The notes under the pieces: generated by a model
The model's input: the letters and a program-made list of their open reading frames with translations, nothing else
What the model was told of the DNA's origin: nothing
Database searches by the model: none
DNA from: Planomonospora_B alba
GTDB lineage: Bacteria; Actinomycetota; Actinomycetes; Streptosporangiales; Streptosporangiaceae
DNA: 64,000 nucleotides
NCBI RefSeq assembly: GCF_039534085.1
Contig: NZ_BAAAUT010000043.1
Span: forward strand, 1-64,000
Reading direction: 5' to 3'
Made by a program: the position numbers and the translations under genes
Shown here: positions 51,065 through 60,692 of the stretch, piece by piece
Position numbering within the stretch: the first letter of the stretch is position 1
How the letters are laid out: each line of letters begins with the position of its first letter

Positions 51065-52018
51065 TCAGACGAGCATCGAGTCGATCGCGACGGCGAGGAA
51101 GAGCAGCGCCAGGTAGGCGTTGGACCAGTGGAAGAAGCGCATCGGGCGCAGGTCCACCCCGGTCTTGCCGGCGTTGACCCGGTTGAGCAGGCCGTGGACC
51201 TCCCACAGGCAGGCCGCGCCGAGCACCAGGGCCACCGCGGGGTAGAGCGGGGTGGTGCCCGCCAGCGGCCACAGCAGCAGCGAGCAGAGCACGGTCGCCC
51301 AGGTGTAGACGATGCTCTCCAGCACGACGCGGCGCTCGGTGGCGACCACCGGGAGCATGGGGACCTTCGCCGCGGCGTAGTCCTCCTTGTAGCGCATGGC
51401 GAGGGTCCAGGTGTGCGGGGGCGTCCAGAAGAACACCACGCCGAACAGCACCACCGGCGCCCAGTCGAGGCTCCCGGTGACCCCGGCCCAGCCGATCAGC
51501 ACCGGCATGCAGCCCGCGATGCCGCCCCACACGACGTTCTGCGGGGTGCGCCGCTTCAGGATCATCGAGTAGACGAAGACGTAGAACAGGTTCGCGGCGA
51601 GCGAGAGCCCGGCCGCGAGCCAGTTCACCGTCAGCCCGAGGCCGAGCGTGGACACGGCGCCGAGGACCACGCCGAAGACCAGCGCGTTGCGCGGCGGGAC
51701 CTGCTCGCGCGCCAGGGGCCGGCGCCGGGTCCGGCGCATCGCGGCGTCGATGTCGCGGTCGATGTAGCAGTTCAGCGCGTTCGCGCTGCCCGCCGAGAGG
51801 GTGCCGAACACCAGCGTGTTGACGGCGGTCCACAGCGGCGGCAGCCCCTTGGCCGCCAGGAACATCACCGGCAGCGTCGTGATCAGCAGCAGCTCGATGA
51901 TCCGCGGCTTGGTCAGGGCGACGTAGGCCTTGACGACGTCGGCGAAGGAGCGCGGCGCGCCGCCCGGCGCCGCGCCCGCGCGCGGCGGGGCCGTCGGTTG
52001 CTTGTCGGTCAGCACCAT
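51065..52018 (-). CDS. ctaB: Haem O synthase (protoheme IX farnesyltransferase)
   Basis: The 317-residue UbiA-fold membrane enzyme attaches farnesyl to haem B. NALNCYIDRDIDAAMRRTRRRPL (cited as motif; contains the DxxxD site) and the second Asp-rich loop MRYKEDYAAAKVPMLP are present. Nine helices are predicted. ATG 52018 is the start. It is divergent from tkt and stands in the usual actinobacterial order ctaA-ctaB-tkt-tal. Confidence 0.95.
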   Translation of the reverse strand: MVLTDKQPTAPPRAGAAPGGAPRSFADVVKAYVALTKPRIIELLLITTLPVMFLAAKGLPPLWTAVNTLVFGTLSAGSANALNCYIDRDIDAAMRRTRRRPLAREQVPPRNALVFGVVLGAVSTLGLGLTVNWLAAGLSLAANLFYVFVYSMILKRRTPQNVVWGGIAGCMPVLIGWAGVTGSLDWAPVVLFGVVFFWTPPHTWTLAMRYKEDYAAAKVPMLPVVATERRVVLESIVYTWATVLCSLLLWPLAGTTPLYPAVALVLGAACLWEVHGLLNRVNAGKTGVDLRPMRFFHWSNAYLALLFLAVAIDSMLV

Positions 52019-52328
52019 CTAGGGCGCTTCCAGCACGTGCGGGGTCAACGCTTACCTCTGATCGACGCGGATCCGTGGAGTACGGCGGGCCGGTGACCGG
52101 CCGTGAGGACTCACTGTAGTTGCAGGAGGGGCCGGTCCCGGAACGGGGGTGGCGCGGCGCGCGATGGAGCGCCCCCGGAGGGGTATCCCATCTCTGCTGC
52201 TCACAATTTCCGCGGGCCTGTCGCGGCTGGGCCTACGCCACGGTAGCAAGGTCGAACCGTTAGGGTCCGTTGTGGGCGGGAAATGCCAACCGGCGCCACC
52301 AACACGACTAGATCCGGAGATCGAGCAC
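52019..52328. promoter_or_regulatory. Divergent ctaB / tkt promoter region
   Basis: This 310-bp gap must contain both promoters. TAGGGT (52261-52266) could be the -10 for tkt, giving a leader of about 56 bases. I see no gene and no clear operator. Confidence 0.45.
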
Positions 52329-54440
52329 TTGAGCAGCGAACTCGTGCCAGCCCTCGAATGGAGCGACCTCGACCGTCGGGCGGTCGACGTCGTAAGGGCC
52401 CTGGCGATGGACGCGGTAGAGAAGGCGGGATCGGGCCACCCCGGCACCGCGATGAGCCTGGCCCCCGCCGCATATCTGCTTTTCCAGCACGTGATGCGCC
52501 ACGACCCGTCCGACCCCTGCTGGGCGGGGCGGGACCGCTTCGTGCTGTCCTGCGGGCACTCCAGCCTGACCCTGTACATCCAGCTCTACCTGTCGGGCTA
52601 CGGCCTGACCCTGCACGACCTCCAGATGCTGCGCCAGTGGGAGAGCCTGACCCCGGGCCACCCCGAGTACGGCCACACCGCCGGCGTGGAGACCACCACC
52701 GGCCCGCTCGGCCAGGGCATCGGCAACGCGGTCGGCATGGCGATGGCGGCCCGCCGCGAGCGCGGCCTGTTCGATCCGGACGCCGCGCCGGGCACCTCGC
52801 CGTTCGACCACATGATCTGGTGCTTCGCCTCCGAGGGCGACATCGAGGAGGGCATCAGCCACGAGGTCAGCGCCCTGGCCGGCCACCAGAAGCTCGGCAA
52901 CCTGGTCGTCGTCTTCGACAGCAACCACATCTCCATCGAGGACGACACGCAGATCGCGCTGAGCGAGGACATCGTCAAGCGCTACGAGGCGTACGGCTGG
53001 CACGTGCAGACGGTCGACTGGACCCGCACCGGCGAGTACGTCGAGGACGTCCAGGAGCTGTACGACGCGCTGGAGGCCGCCCGCGCCGTCACCGACAAGC
53101 CGTCCTTCATCCGGCTGCGCACGGTCATCGGCTGGCCCGCGCCCAACAAGCAGAACACCGGCAAGATCCACGGCGCGGCGCTCGGCGAGGAGGAGATCGC
53201 CGCGACGAAGAAGATCATGGGCATGGACCCGGAGAAGTCCTTCGACGTCCCGGACGACGTGCTGGAGCACGCCCGCCGCGTCGTGCAGCGGGGCCGGGCC
53301 GCCCGCGCCGAGTGGGACAAGGCCTACCACGCCTGGCGGGAGGCCACCCCCGAGCGCGCCGCCGAGTTCGACCGGATCTCCAGGCGGGAGCTGCCGGACG
53401 GCTGGTACAAGGCGCTGCCGTCCTTCGAGCCCGGCACCTCGGTGGCCACCCGCAAGGCGTCCGGCGAGGTGCTCAGCGCGCTGGCGCCGGTCCTGCCGGA
53501 GCTGTGGGGCGGCTCGGCCGACCTGGCCGAGTCCAACAACACCACGATGAAGGGCGAGCCGTCCTTCATCCCCGAGGAGTACCAGACCAAGGCGTTCCCG
53601 GGCGGCCCCTACGGGCGGACGCTGCACTTCGGCATCCGCGAGCACGGCATGGGGGCGATCCTCAACGGCATCGCGCTGCACGGCGGCACCCGCCCCTACG
53701 GCGGCACCTTCCTGGTCTTCAGCGACTACATGCGCCCCGCCGTACGGCTGGCGGCGCTGATGAAGCTGCCCGTCACCTACGTGTGGACGCACGACTCCAT
53801 CGGCCTGGGCGAGGACGGCCCGACCCACCAGCCGGTCGAGCACCTGTGGGCGCTGCGCGCGATCCCCGGCCTCGACGTGGTCCGCCCGGCCGACGCCAAC
53901 GAGACCGCCGCCGCGTGGCGGGTCGTGCTGGAGCACACCGACCGCCCGGCCGCGCTGGCGCTGACCCGGCAGAACCTCCCGGTCTACGAGGGCACCGGCG
54001 ACCACCGCAAGGTCGCCAGGGGCGGTTACGTGCTCGAGGACGCCTCCGACGGGCAGCCCAGGGTGATCCTGATCGCCACCGGTTCGGAAGTCGAGCTGGC
54101 CGTCGAGGCGCGCAAGGTCCTGGAGGCCGAGGGCGTGCCGACCCGGGTCGTGTCGATGCCGTGCGTGGAGTGGTTCCACGCCCAGGACGCCGCCTACCGG
54201 CAGACCGTGCTGCCGCCCTCGGTCCGCGCGCGCGTCGCCGTCGAGGCGGGCATCGCGCTCGGCTGGCGGGAGTTCGTCGGGGACGACGGGGTAGTGGTCA
54301 GCCTGGAGCACTTCGGCGCGTCCGCTCCCTACCGCACCCTTTTCCAGCAGTTCGGCCTCACCGCGGAGCGCGTGGTCGCGGCCGCCAAGGGCAGCCTCGC
54401 CAAGACCGGGGCCGACAAGGGCGAGACGACGGGAAACTGA
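52329..54440 (+). CDS. tkt: Transketolase
   Basis: The 703-residue thiamine diphosphate enzyme moves two-carbon units in the pentose-phosphate pathway. The ThDP/metal segment is SEGDIEEGISHEVSALAG with FDSNHISIEDDT. The pyrimidine domain has LGEDGPTHQPVEHL, and the N-terminal KAGSGHPGTAMSLAP holds substrate-binding His. The TTG 52329 start is preferred: it gives the usual length, and GGAG lies about ten bases ahead, while the open frame further upstream is not conserved. The gene begins the tkt-tal-pgi-zwf-opcA-pgl run. Confidence 0.96.
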   Translation: MSSELVPALEWSDLDRRAVDVVRALAMDAVEKAGSGHPGTAMSLAPAAYLLFQHVMRHDPSDPCWAGRDRFVLSCGHSSLTLYIQLYLSGYGLTLHDLQMLRQWESLTPGHPEYGHTAGVETTTGPLGQGIGNAVGMAMAARRERGLFDPDAAPGTSPFDHMIWCFASEGDIEEGISHEVSALAGHQKLGNLVVVFDSNHISIEDDTQIALSEDIVKRYEAYGWHVQTVDWTRTGEYVEDVQELYDALEAARAVTDKPSFIRLRTVIGWPAPNKQNTGKIHGAALGEEEIAATKKIMGMDPEKSFDVPDDVLEHARRVVQRGRAARAEWDKAYHAWREATPERAAEFDRISRRELPDGWYKALPSFEPGTSVATRKASGEVLSALAPVLPELWGGSADLAESNNTTMKGEPSFIPEEYQTKAFPGGPYGRTLHFGIREHGMGAILNGIALHGGTRPYGGTFLVFSDYMRPAVRLAALMKLPVTYVWTHDSIGLGEDGPTHQPVEHLWALRAIPGLDVVRPADANETAAAWRVVLEHTDRPAALALTRQNLPVYEGTGDHRKVARGGYVLEDASDGQPRVILIATGSEVELAVEARKVLEAEGVPTRVVSMPCVEWFHAQDAAYRQTVLPPSVRARVAVEAGIALGWREFVGDDGVVVSLEHFGASAPYRTLFQQFGLTAERVVAAAKGSLAKTGADKGETTGN

Positions 54441-54445
54441 TCACC

Positions 54446-55549
54446 ATGAGCGAGATCCTGAAGAGCCTCTCCGGCCACGGCGTGTCCATCTGGCTGGACG
54501 ACATCAGCCGCGAGCGGCTGCGCAGCGGCAACCTGGCGGCGCTGATCCGCGACAAGAGCGTGGTCGGCGTCACCTCCAACCCGACGATCTTCGCCTCCGC
54601 GCTGAGCAAGGGCGACGCCTACGACACGCAGCTGCACGACCTGGCCGTGCGCGGCGTGGGCGTCGAGGAGGCGGTCCGCGCCATCACCACCTACGACATC
54701 CGCTGGGCGGCCGACGTGCTGCGGCCGGTCTACGACGCCACCGGCGGGGTGGACGGCCGGGTCTCCATCGAGGTGGACCCGCGCCTGGCCCGGGAGACCG
54801 AGAAGACCATCGCCGAGGCGCGCGCGCTGTGGTGGATGGTCGACCGGCCCAACCTGTTCATCAAGATCCCGGCGACGGTCGAGGGCCTGCCCGCGATCAC
54901 CCGCGCCATCGCGGAGGGCATCAGCGTCAACGTCACGCTGATCTTCTCCCTGGAGCGCTACCGCGCCGTGATGGACGCCTGGCTGACCGGCCTGGAGCAG
55001 GCCCAGGCCGCCGGGCTCAACCTGGCCGCCATCGAGTCCGTGGCCTCCTTCTTCGTCAGCCGCGTCGACACCGAGATCGACAAGCGCCTGGAGCAGATCG
55101 GCACCCCCGAGGCGAAGGCCCTCAAGGGCAAGGCCGCCGTCGCCAACGCCCGCCTGGCCTACGCCGCCTTCGAGGAGGTCGTGAACTCCCCGCGCTGGCA
55201 GGCGCTGCAGGCCGCCGGGGCCCGCCCCCAGCGCCCGCTGTGGGCCTCCACCGGCACCAAGGACCCGAGCTACCCCGACACCCTCTACGTCGACGAGCTC
55301 GTCACCGCCGGCACGGTCAACACCATGCCGGAGAAGACCCTGGACGCCGTCGCCGACCACGGCAGGATCACCGGCGACACCGTCCGCGCCTCCTACCGGC
55401 AGGCCTGGGACACCATGGCCGCGCTGAAGGACGCCGGCATCGACTACGACGACGTGGTGCGGGTGCTGGAGGACGAGGGCGTGGAGAAGTTCGAGGCGTC
55501 CTGGACCGAGCTGCTGGCCACCGTCGGCGCCGAGCTGCGGAAGGCGTGA
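54446..55549 (+). CDS. tal: Transaldolase
   Basis: The 367-residue enzyme transfers dihydroxyacetone units in the non-oxidative pentose-phosphate pathway. VGVTSNPTIF and FIKIPATVEGLPAI (Schiff-base lysine) are diagnostic, and WASTGTKDPSY fits the long actinobacterial type. ATG 54446 is five bases after the tkt stop, so the two are cotranscribed. Confidence 0.97.
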   Translation: MSEILKSLSGHGVSIWLDDISRERLRSGNLAALIRDKSVVGVTSNPTIFASALSKGDAYDTQLHDLAVRGVGVEEAVRAITTYDIRWAADVLRPVYDATGGVDGRVSIEVDPRLARETEKTIAEARALWWMVDRPNLFIKIPATVEGLPAITRAIAEGISVNVTLIFSLERYRAVMDAWLTGLEQAQAAGLNLAAIESVASFFVSRVDTEIDKRLEQIGTPEAKALKGKAAVANARLAYAAFEEVVNSPRWQALQAAGARPQRPLWASTGTKDPSYPDTLYVDELVTAGTVNTMPEKTLDAVADHGRITGDTVRASYRQAWDTMAALKDAGIDYDDVVRVLEDEGVEKFEASWTELLATVGAELRKA

Positions 55550-55554
55550 GGCGC

Positions 55555-57177
55555 ATGGCAGTGACCGTGACGTTCAACGAGGAGCGCCTGGCCGCTCTGG
55601 CCGCCGAGACGGTCAGGGCGCTGGTCGCCGACCGGGTCCACGAGCGCCTGGCGGCTGGCGACGCCACCCTGTGGGGCGAGGAGGCGCAGGCCGAGGCGGC
55701 CATCCGCCTGGGCTGGCTCAACCTGCCCCTCACCAGCCGGGAGCTGCTCCCCGAGATCGGCATCCTGGTCGAGCGGGCCCGGGCCCAGGGCCTGGACCAC
55801 GTGGTCCTCGCCGGCATGGGCGGCTCCTCGCTCGCCCCCGAGGTCATCTGCACCAGCGCCGACGTGCCGCTGACCGTGCTCGACACCACCGACCCCGGCC
55901 AGGTCCGCCGCGCCCTGGCCGACCGGCTGGAGCGGACCATCGTCGTGGTGGCCAGCAAGAGCGGCGGCACGGTCGAGACCGACAGCCACCGCCGCATCTA
56001 CGAGCAGGCCTTCCGCGAGGCCGGGATCGACCCGGCCGAGCGGATCGTCGTGGTCACCGACCCGGGCTCGCCGCTGGAGCAGGCCGCCATCGAGGCGGGC
56101 TACCCGGTCATCCTCGCCGACCCCAACGTGGGCGGGCGCTACAGCGCCCTGTCGGCCTTCGGCCTGGTGCCCAGCGCGCTGGCCGGGGCCGACGTGCTGA
56201 AGCTCCTCGACGACGCCGACGCGGTCCGGCCGCTGCTGGCGCAGGCCGAGGGCAACCCGGGCCTGGAGCTCGGCGCCGCGCTGGGCGCCGCCGCGCTGGC
56301 CGGACGCGACAAGCTCGTCCTGGAGGACGGCATGTCGGAGATCAACGGCCTGCCCGACTGGATCGAGCAGCTGATCGCCGAGTCCACCGGCAAGTCCGGC
56401 AAGGGCATCCTGCCGGTCGTCGGGGCCGACCCGAACGACAGCGACGACGAGCTGGTCGCCGGGATCGACTCCGACGGCTCGGTGACCGTGGCCGGCCCGC
56501 TGGGCGCGCAGTTCCTCGTCTGGGAGTACGCCACCGCGGTCGCCGGCCGGGTCCTGGGCATCGACCCGTTCAACCAGCCGAACGTGACCGAGTCCAAGGA
56601 GAACACCAGCAGGCTGCTGGAGGCGGGCGACCTGCCGCTGGGCACGCCCGTGCTGGTGGACGGGCCGGTCGAGGTCTACGGCGAGGACCTGCAGGACGCC
56701 AAGGACCTGTCCGACGTGTTCACCCGGCTGCTGCAGGCGATCCCGGACGACGGCTACCTGGCGGTGATGGCCTACCTCGACCGGGAGGCGGCCTTCGACG
56801 CCCCCGTGGCCGAGGGCGCCTCGTTCGAGGTCATGACCGACGCCTGGAGCGCGGCCGACCCGGCCACCCTCCGCGGTCTGCTGGCGGTCCGCACCGACCG
56901 GCCCGTCACCTTCGGGTGGGGGCCCCGGTTCCTGCACTCCACCGGCCAGTACCACAAGGGCGGGCCGCAGAACGGCGTGTTCCTGCAGATCACCGGGGAG
57001 GCGGGCGACGACCTGGAGGTCCCCGGCAGGCCGTACACCCTGGGGCGGCTCCAGCTGGCGCAGGCGCTGGGCGACCAGGGCGCGCTGACCAGCCGGGGCC
57101 GTCCGACCGTGCGGCTGCACCTGACCGACCGCGTGGCCGGGGTGGCGCGTCTGCTCGAAGCCGCGCGGGAGGTCTGA
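55555..57177 (+). CDS. pgi: Glucose-6-phosphate isomerase
   Basis: The 540-residue enzyme interconverts glucose- and fructose-6-phosphate. It has the double SIS fold: HVVLAGMGGSSLAPEV and IVVVASKSGGTVET in the first half, and a later FNQPNVTESKENTSRLLE loop. The sequence is the long, divergent form found between tal and zwf in some actinomycetes, and lacks the exact PROSITE signatures of E. coli Pgi. It may have a dual transaldolase-linked role. ATG 55555 follows tal by five bases. Its end is part of a 23-bp duplication. Confidence 0.92.
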   Translation: MAVTVTFNEERLAALAAETVRALVADRVHERLAAGDATLWGEEAQAEAAIRLGWLNLPLTSRELLPEIGILVERARAQGLDHVVLAGMGGSSLAPEVICTSADVPLTVLDTTDPGQVRRALADRLERTIVVVASKSGGTVETDSHRRIYEQAFREAGIDPAERIVVVTDPGSPLEQAAIEAGYPVILADPNVGGRYSALSAFGLVPSALAGADVLKLLDDADAVRPLLAQAEGNPGLELGAALGAAALAGRDKLVLEDGMSEINGLPDWIEQLIAESTGKSGKGILPVVGADPNDSDDELVAGIDSDGSVTVAGPLGAQFLVWEYATAVAGRVLGIDPFNQPNVTESKENTSRLLEAGDLPLGTPVLVDGPVEVYGEDLQDAKDLSDVFTRLLQAIPDDGYLAVMAYLDREAAFDAPVAEGASFEVMTDAWSAADPATLRGLLAVRTDRPVTFGWGPRFLHSTGQYHKGGPQNGVFLQITGEAGDDLEVPGRPYTLGRLQLAQALGDQGALTSRGRPTVRLHLTDRVAGVARLLEAAREV

Positions 57178-57211
57178 TGACGGAGCAGCGGGAGGTCTGA
57201 TGACGCAGCAG
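57165..57211 (+). repeat. 23-bp tandem duplication at the pgi-zwf junction
   Basis: Bases 57165-57187 repeat at 57188-57210 with one mismatch (G57183 versus C57206). The unit carries GGGAGG, a TGATG stop-start and the next codons. It creates a seven-codon reading frame. Confidence 0.93.
57177..57200 (+). CDS. Seven-codon mini reading frame between pgi and zwf
   Basis: ATG 57177 overlaps the pgi stop (TGATG) and reads MTEQREV, then TGA overlaps the zwf ATG 57200 in another TGATG. GGGAGG lies at the right distance for both. It arose from the 23-bp duplication and may act as a coupling step, passing ribosomes from pgi to zwf. A functional peptide is unlikely. Confidence 0.45.
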   Translation: MTEQREV

Positions 57212-58807
57212 GAGCAGGGAGTGCAGGTCGAGGAGGCCGTGGCCGCCGCCTCGGCGGCCGCGACCGCCCCCACCACCGAGGAGCGCGTGGCGGCCAATCC
57301 GCTGCGCGACCCCCGGGACAAGCGCCTGCCCCGCGTGGCGGGGCCGTGCGTGCTGGTGCTGTTCGGCGTGACCGGCGACCTGGCGCGCAAGAAACTGCTC
57401 CCCGCGATCTACGACCTGGCGAACCGGGGGCTGCTGCCCCCGGGCTTCTCCCTGGTCGGCTTCGCCCGCCGCGACTGGCAGGACCAGGACTTCGCGCAGC
57501 TGACCTACGACGCGGTCAAGGCGAACGCGCGCACGCCGTTCCGCGAGGAGGTCTGGCGGCAGCTGTCGGAGGGCATCTTCTTCTGCCCGGGGGAGTTCAC
57601 CGACGACGGCGCGTTCGACGCGCTGGCGATGATGCTCGCGGAGATCGACGAGACCCGGGGCACCGGCGGCAACTACGGCTTCTACCTGTCGGTGCCGCCG
57701 AAGTTCTTCCCGGTCGTGGTCGAGCAGCTCAAGCGGACCGGCGTGGCGCACGGCCCGGCCGGCTCCTGGCGCCGGGTGGTGATCGAGAAGCCCTTCGGGC
57801 ACAACCTGGCCAGCGCCCGGGAGCTCAACGCGATCACCAGCGCGGTCTTCCCGGAGAGCTCGGTGTTCCGCATCGACCACTACCTGGGCAAGGAGACCGT
57901 CCAGAACATCATGGCGCTGCGGTTCGCCAACAACCTGTTCGAGCCGATCTGGAACCGCGGATACGTCGACCACGTCCAGATCACGATGGCCGAGGACATC
58001 GGCATCGGCGGCCGGGCGGGCTACTACGACGGCATCGGCGCGGCCCGCGACGTGATCCAGAACCACCTGCTCCAGCTGCTGGCGCTGGTGGCGATGGAGG
58101 ATCCCACCTCCTTCGACGCCGACGCGCTGCGCCGGGAGAAGGAGAAGGTCCTGCGGGCGGTGCAGCTCCCGCACGACCTGGCGCGCAGCACGGCGCGCGG
58201 GCGCTACGCGGCCGGCTGGCAGGGCGGCGAACCGGTCGTCGGCTACACCGAGGAGGAGGGCATCCCCGCCGACTCGGTCACCGAGACCTACGCCGCGATC
58301 AAGCTGGAGATCGCCAACCGCCGCTGGGCGGGCGTGCCGTTCTACCTGCGCACCGGCAAGCGGCTCGGGCGCCGGGTGACCGAGGTCGCCGTGGTGTTCC
58401 AGAAGGCGCCGCACCTGCCGTTCAGCAAGGACGAGACCGAGATACTGGGGCACAACGCGCTGGTCATCCGGGTCCAGCCGGACGAGGGCGTCACGGTGCG
58501 GTTCGGCTCGAAGGTGCCGGGGACCGCGATGGAGGTCCGGGACGTCTCGATGGACTTCGCCTACGGCGAGTCGTTCATGGAGTCCTCCCCCGAGGCCTAC
58601 GAGCGGCTCCTGCTGGACGTGCTGATCGGCGACCCGCCGCTCTTCCCGCACCAGCGCGAGGTGGAGCTGTCGTGGAAGATCCTCGACCCGATCGAGGAGT
58701 TCTGGGCCACGCAGGGGCCGCCGGAGGACTACCCCGCGGGCACCTGGGGCCCCGCCTCGGCCGACGAGATGATGGCCCGCGACGGGCGCGTCTGGAGGAG
58801 GCTGTAG
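57200..58807 (+). CDS. zwf: Glucose-6-phosphate 1-dehydrogenase
   Basis: The 535-residue enzyme makes NADPH in the first step of the oxidative pentose-phosphate pathway. The coenzyme loop is GVTGDLARKKL (56-66) and the active-site motif is RIDHYLGKE, with EKPFGHNL ahead of it. The first 45 residues are Ala/Thr-rich and not part of the fold. ATG 57200 overlaps the mini-frame stop. OpcA, its assembly partner, follows directly. Confidence 0.97.
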   Translation: MTQQEQGVQVEEAVAAASAAATAPTTEERVAANPLRDPRDKRLPRVAGPCVLVLFGVTGDLARKKLLPAIYDLANRGLLPPGFSLVGFARRDWQDQDFAQLTYDAVKANARTPFREEVWRQLSEGIFFCPGEFTDDGAFDALAMMLAEIDETRGTGGNYGFYLSVPPKFFPVVVEQLKRTGVAHGPAGSWRRVVIEKPFGHNLASARELNAITSAVFPESSVFRIDHYLGKETVQNIMALRFANNLFEPIWNRGYVDHVQITMAEDIGIGGRAGYYDGIGAARDVIQNHLLQLLALVAMEDPTSFDADALRREKEKVLRAVQLPHDLARSTARGRYAAGWQGGEPVVGYTEEEGIPADSVTETYAAIKLEIANRRWAGVPFYLRTGKRLGRRVTEVAVVFQKAPHLPFSKDETEILGHNALVIRVQPDEGVTVRFGSKVPGTAMEVRDVSMDFAYGESFMESSPEAYERLLLDVLIGDPPLFPHQREVELSWKILDPIEEFWATQGPPEDYPAGTWGPASADEMMARDGRVWRRL

Positions 58808-59719
58808 ATGCCGAGCTTCATGCTCACCGACACCACCGCGTCGAAGATCTCCTCCCACCTCACCCACCTCCGCCACCAGCTGGGCAGCCCGGCGGTCGGC
58901 ATGGTGCTGACGCTGGTGGTGGTCTGCGACGAGGCCAGCCAGTACGACGCGACCCGCGCCGCGACCGAGGCGGCCCGCGCGCACCCGTCCCGGATCCTGG
59001 TCGTCGTCATGCGCGACCCCGCCGAGCCGAACCGGCTCGACGCGGAGCTGCGCGTCGGGGAGACCACGCCGGGCGAGGTGGTCCTGCTCCGCCTGTACGG
59101 CGAGCTGACCCGGCACGCCGACTCGGTGGTCAGCCCGCTGCTGCTCACCGACACGCCGGTGGTCGCCTGGTGGCCGAAGAGCTGCCCGGAGGTCCCGGCC
59201 AAGGACCCGGTCGGGATGCTCGCCCAGCGCCGGATCCTCGACGCGCGGGCGGCGCCGGAGCGGGTGCAGGCGATCGCGGGCCGGGCCCGCAGCTACACGC
59301 CGGGCGACACCGACCTGGCCTGGACCCGGCTGACGCCGTGGCGGAGCCTGCTGGCCGCCGCGTTCGACCAGCCGGTGGGCAAGGTGAAGAAGGGCGTCGT
59401 GGAGGCCTCGCCCGACCACGCCAGCGCCCCGCTGCTGGCCGCCTGGCTGGGCGAGCGGCTCGGCGCGCCGGTGAAGGTCGCCGAGTCCGGCGGTCCCGGC
59501 CTGACCTGCGTCCGGCTGACCACCGCCGAGGGTGACATCGTCATCAGCCGCTCCGACGCGCGCCTGGCCACGTTCTCCCGGCCGGGCCAGCCGGACCGCC
59601 AGGTCGCCCTGGCCCGCCGCCCGACCGAGGAGCTGCTCGCCGAGGAGCTGCGCCGCCTGGACCCGGACGAGATCTACGAGGCCGCGATCCGGCGGGTCGC
59701 CCGTACGCACAAGTCCTGA
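58808..59719 (+). CDS. opcA: Glucose-6-phosphate dehydrogenase assembly protein OpcA
   Basis: The 303-residue protein is needed for G6PD activity and redox control in actinobacteria and cyanobacteria. SKISSHLTHLRHQLGSPAVGMVLTLVVV near the start and DTPVVAWWPKSCPE in the middle are typical. ATG 58808 is contiguous with the zwf TAG, so translation is coupled. Confidence 0.96.
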   Translation: MPSFMLTDTTASKISSHLTHLRHQLGSPAVGMVLTLVVVCDEASQYDATRAATEAARAHPSRILVVVMRDPAEPNRLDAELRVGETTPGEVVLLRLYGELTRHADSVVSPLLLTDTPVVAWWPKSCPEVPAKDPVGMLAQRRILDARAAPERVQAIAGRARSYTPGDTDLAWTRLTPWRSLLAAAFDQPVGKVKKGVVEASPDHASAPLLAAWLGERLGAPVKVAESGGPGLTCVRLTTAEGDIVISRSDARLATFSRPGQPDRQVALARRPTEELLAEELRRLDPDEIYEAAIRRVARTHKS

Positions 59720-59778
59720 CGGGCGGGGGACGGGTCCGCCCCGCCCCCGCCCGATCCCCGAGTCAGAGAGATCACGCT

Positions 59779-60555
59779 GTGAGTGTTCCCACCGTCGTCG
59801 TCCACCGGGACGCCGACATGCTCGCCAAGGCCGTCGCCGCCCGGGTGATCACCCGCCTGGTCGACGTGCAGTCGGCCAAGGGCTCGGCCTCCCTGGTCCT
59901 GACCGGCGGCACGGTCGGCATCGCCACGCTGGCCGAGATCGCCGCCAGCCCGGCCCGCGACGCCGTCGACTGGCGCAACCTGGACATCTGGTGGGGCGAC
60001 GAGCGCTTCCTGCCCTCCGGCGACCCGGAACGCAACGAGACCGGCGCCCGCAAGGCCCTGCTGGACCACGTCGACGTCGACCCGGCCCGGGTGCACGTGA
60101 TGCGCGGCCCCGACTCGGGCATGTCCGCCGAGGAGTCCGCCGACGCCTACGCCGAGGAGCTGCGCCGGGCCGCCCGGCCGGAGGACCACGGGCCCGCGCC
60201 CGCCTTCGACGTGCTGCTGCTGGGCATGGGCCCGGACGCGCACGTGGCGTCGCTGTTCCCGGAGATGCCCGCGCTGTACGACACCCGGACCGCGGTGGCC
60301 GTGCACGGCTCTCCCAAGCCGCCGCCCACCCGGATCTCGTTGACGATGCCGGTCATCCAGGGGGCGCGCGAGGTGTGGGTCGTCGCGGCGGGCGCCGACA
60401 AGGCGGGCGCCGTACGGCTGGCGCTGGCCGACGACTCGGGGCCGGTGCAGGTCCCGGCGGCCGGGGCGCGGGGGCGGCGGCGCACCCTGTTCCTGCTGGA
60501 CCGCGCCTCCGCCGCGAAGATCCCCGCCTCGCTCAGCCGGATCTCCTCTCCCTGA
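59779..60555 (+). CDS. pgl: 6-phosphogluconolactonase
   Basis: The 258-residue enzyme hydrolyses the G6PD product. VLTGGTVGIATLAEI, WWGDERFLPSGDPERNE and LLLGMGPDAHVASLFP are the three conserved blocks of the Pgl/DevB family; His in the last is catalytic. GTG 59779 lies 59 bases after opcA. It ends the pentose-phosphate operon, followed by a hairpin. Confidence 0.96.
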   Translation: MSVPTVVVHRDADMLAKAVAARVITRLVDVQSAKGSASLVLTGGTVGIATLAEIAASPARDAVDWRNLDIWWGDERFLPSGDPERNETGARKALLDHVDVDPARVHVMRGPDSGMSAEESADAYAEELRRAARPEDHGPAPAFDVLLLGMGPDAHVASLFPEMPALYDTRTAVAVHGSPKPPPTRISLTMPVIQGAREVWVVAAGADKAGAVRLALADDSGPVQVPAAGARGRRRTLFLLDRASAAKIPASLSRISSP

Positions 60556-60575
60556 GGCCGTTCTCCGCCTCCCCG

Positions 60576-60598
60576 CCCGGCCGGTCCTTCCGGCCGGG
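60576..60598 (+). terminator. Terminator of the pentose-phosphate operon
   Basis: A perfect 9-bp stem (60576-60584 with 60590-60598) around TCCTT lies 20 bases past the pgl stop. Confidence 0.7.
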
Positions 60599-60679
60599 TC
60601 CCGGGGCGCGGTCCGGCCGGGTCCCGCCTGCGGGCCGCGCGGTGGCCCCGCCGCCGCCGGGCGGCCCGGGCGCCCCGGT

Positions 60680-60692
60680 TAGTCTGGCGGCC
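60680..60692 (+). promoter_or_regulatory. -10 element, leaderless YciI-like gene
   Basis: TAGTCT (60680-60685) is followed by seven bases and ATG 60693, with no ribosome site. Confidence 0.62.
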
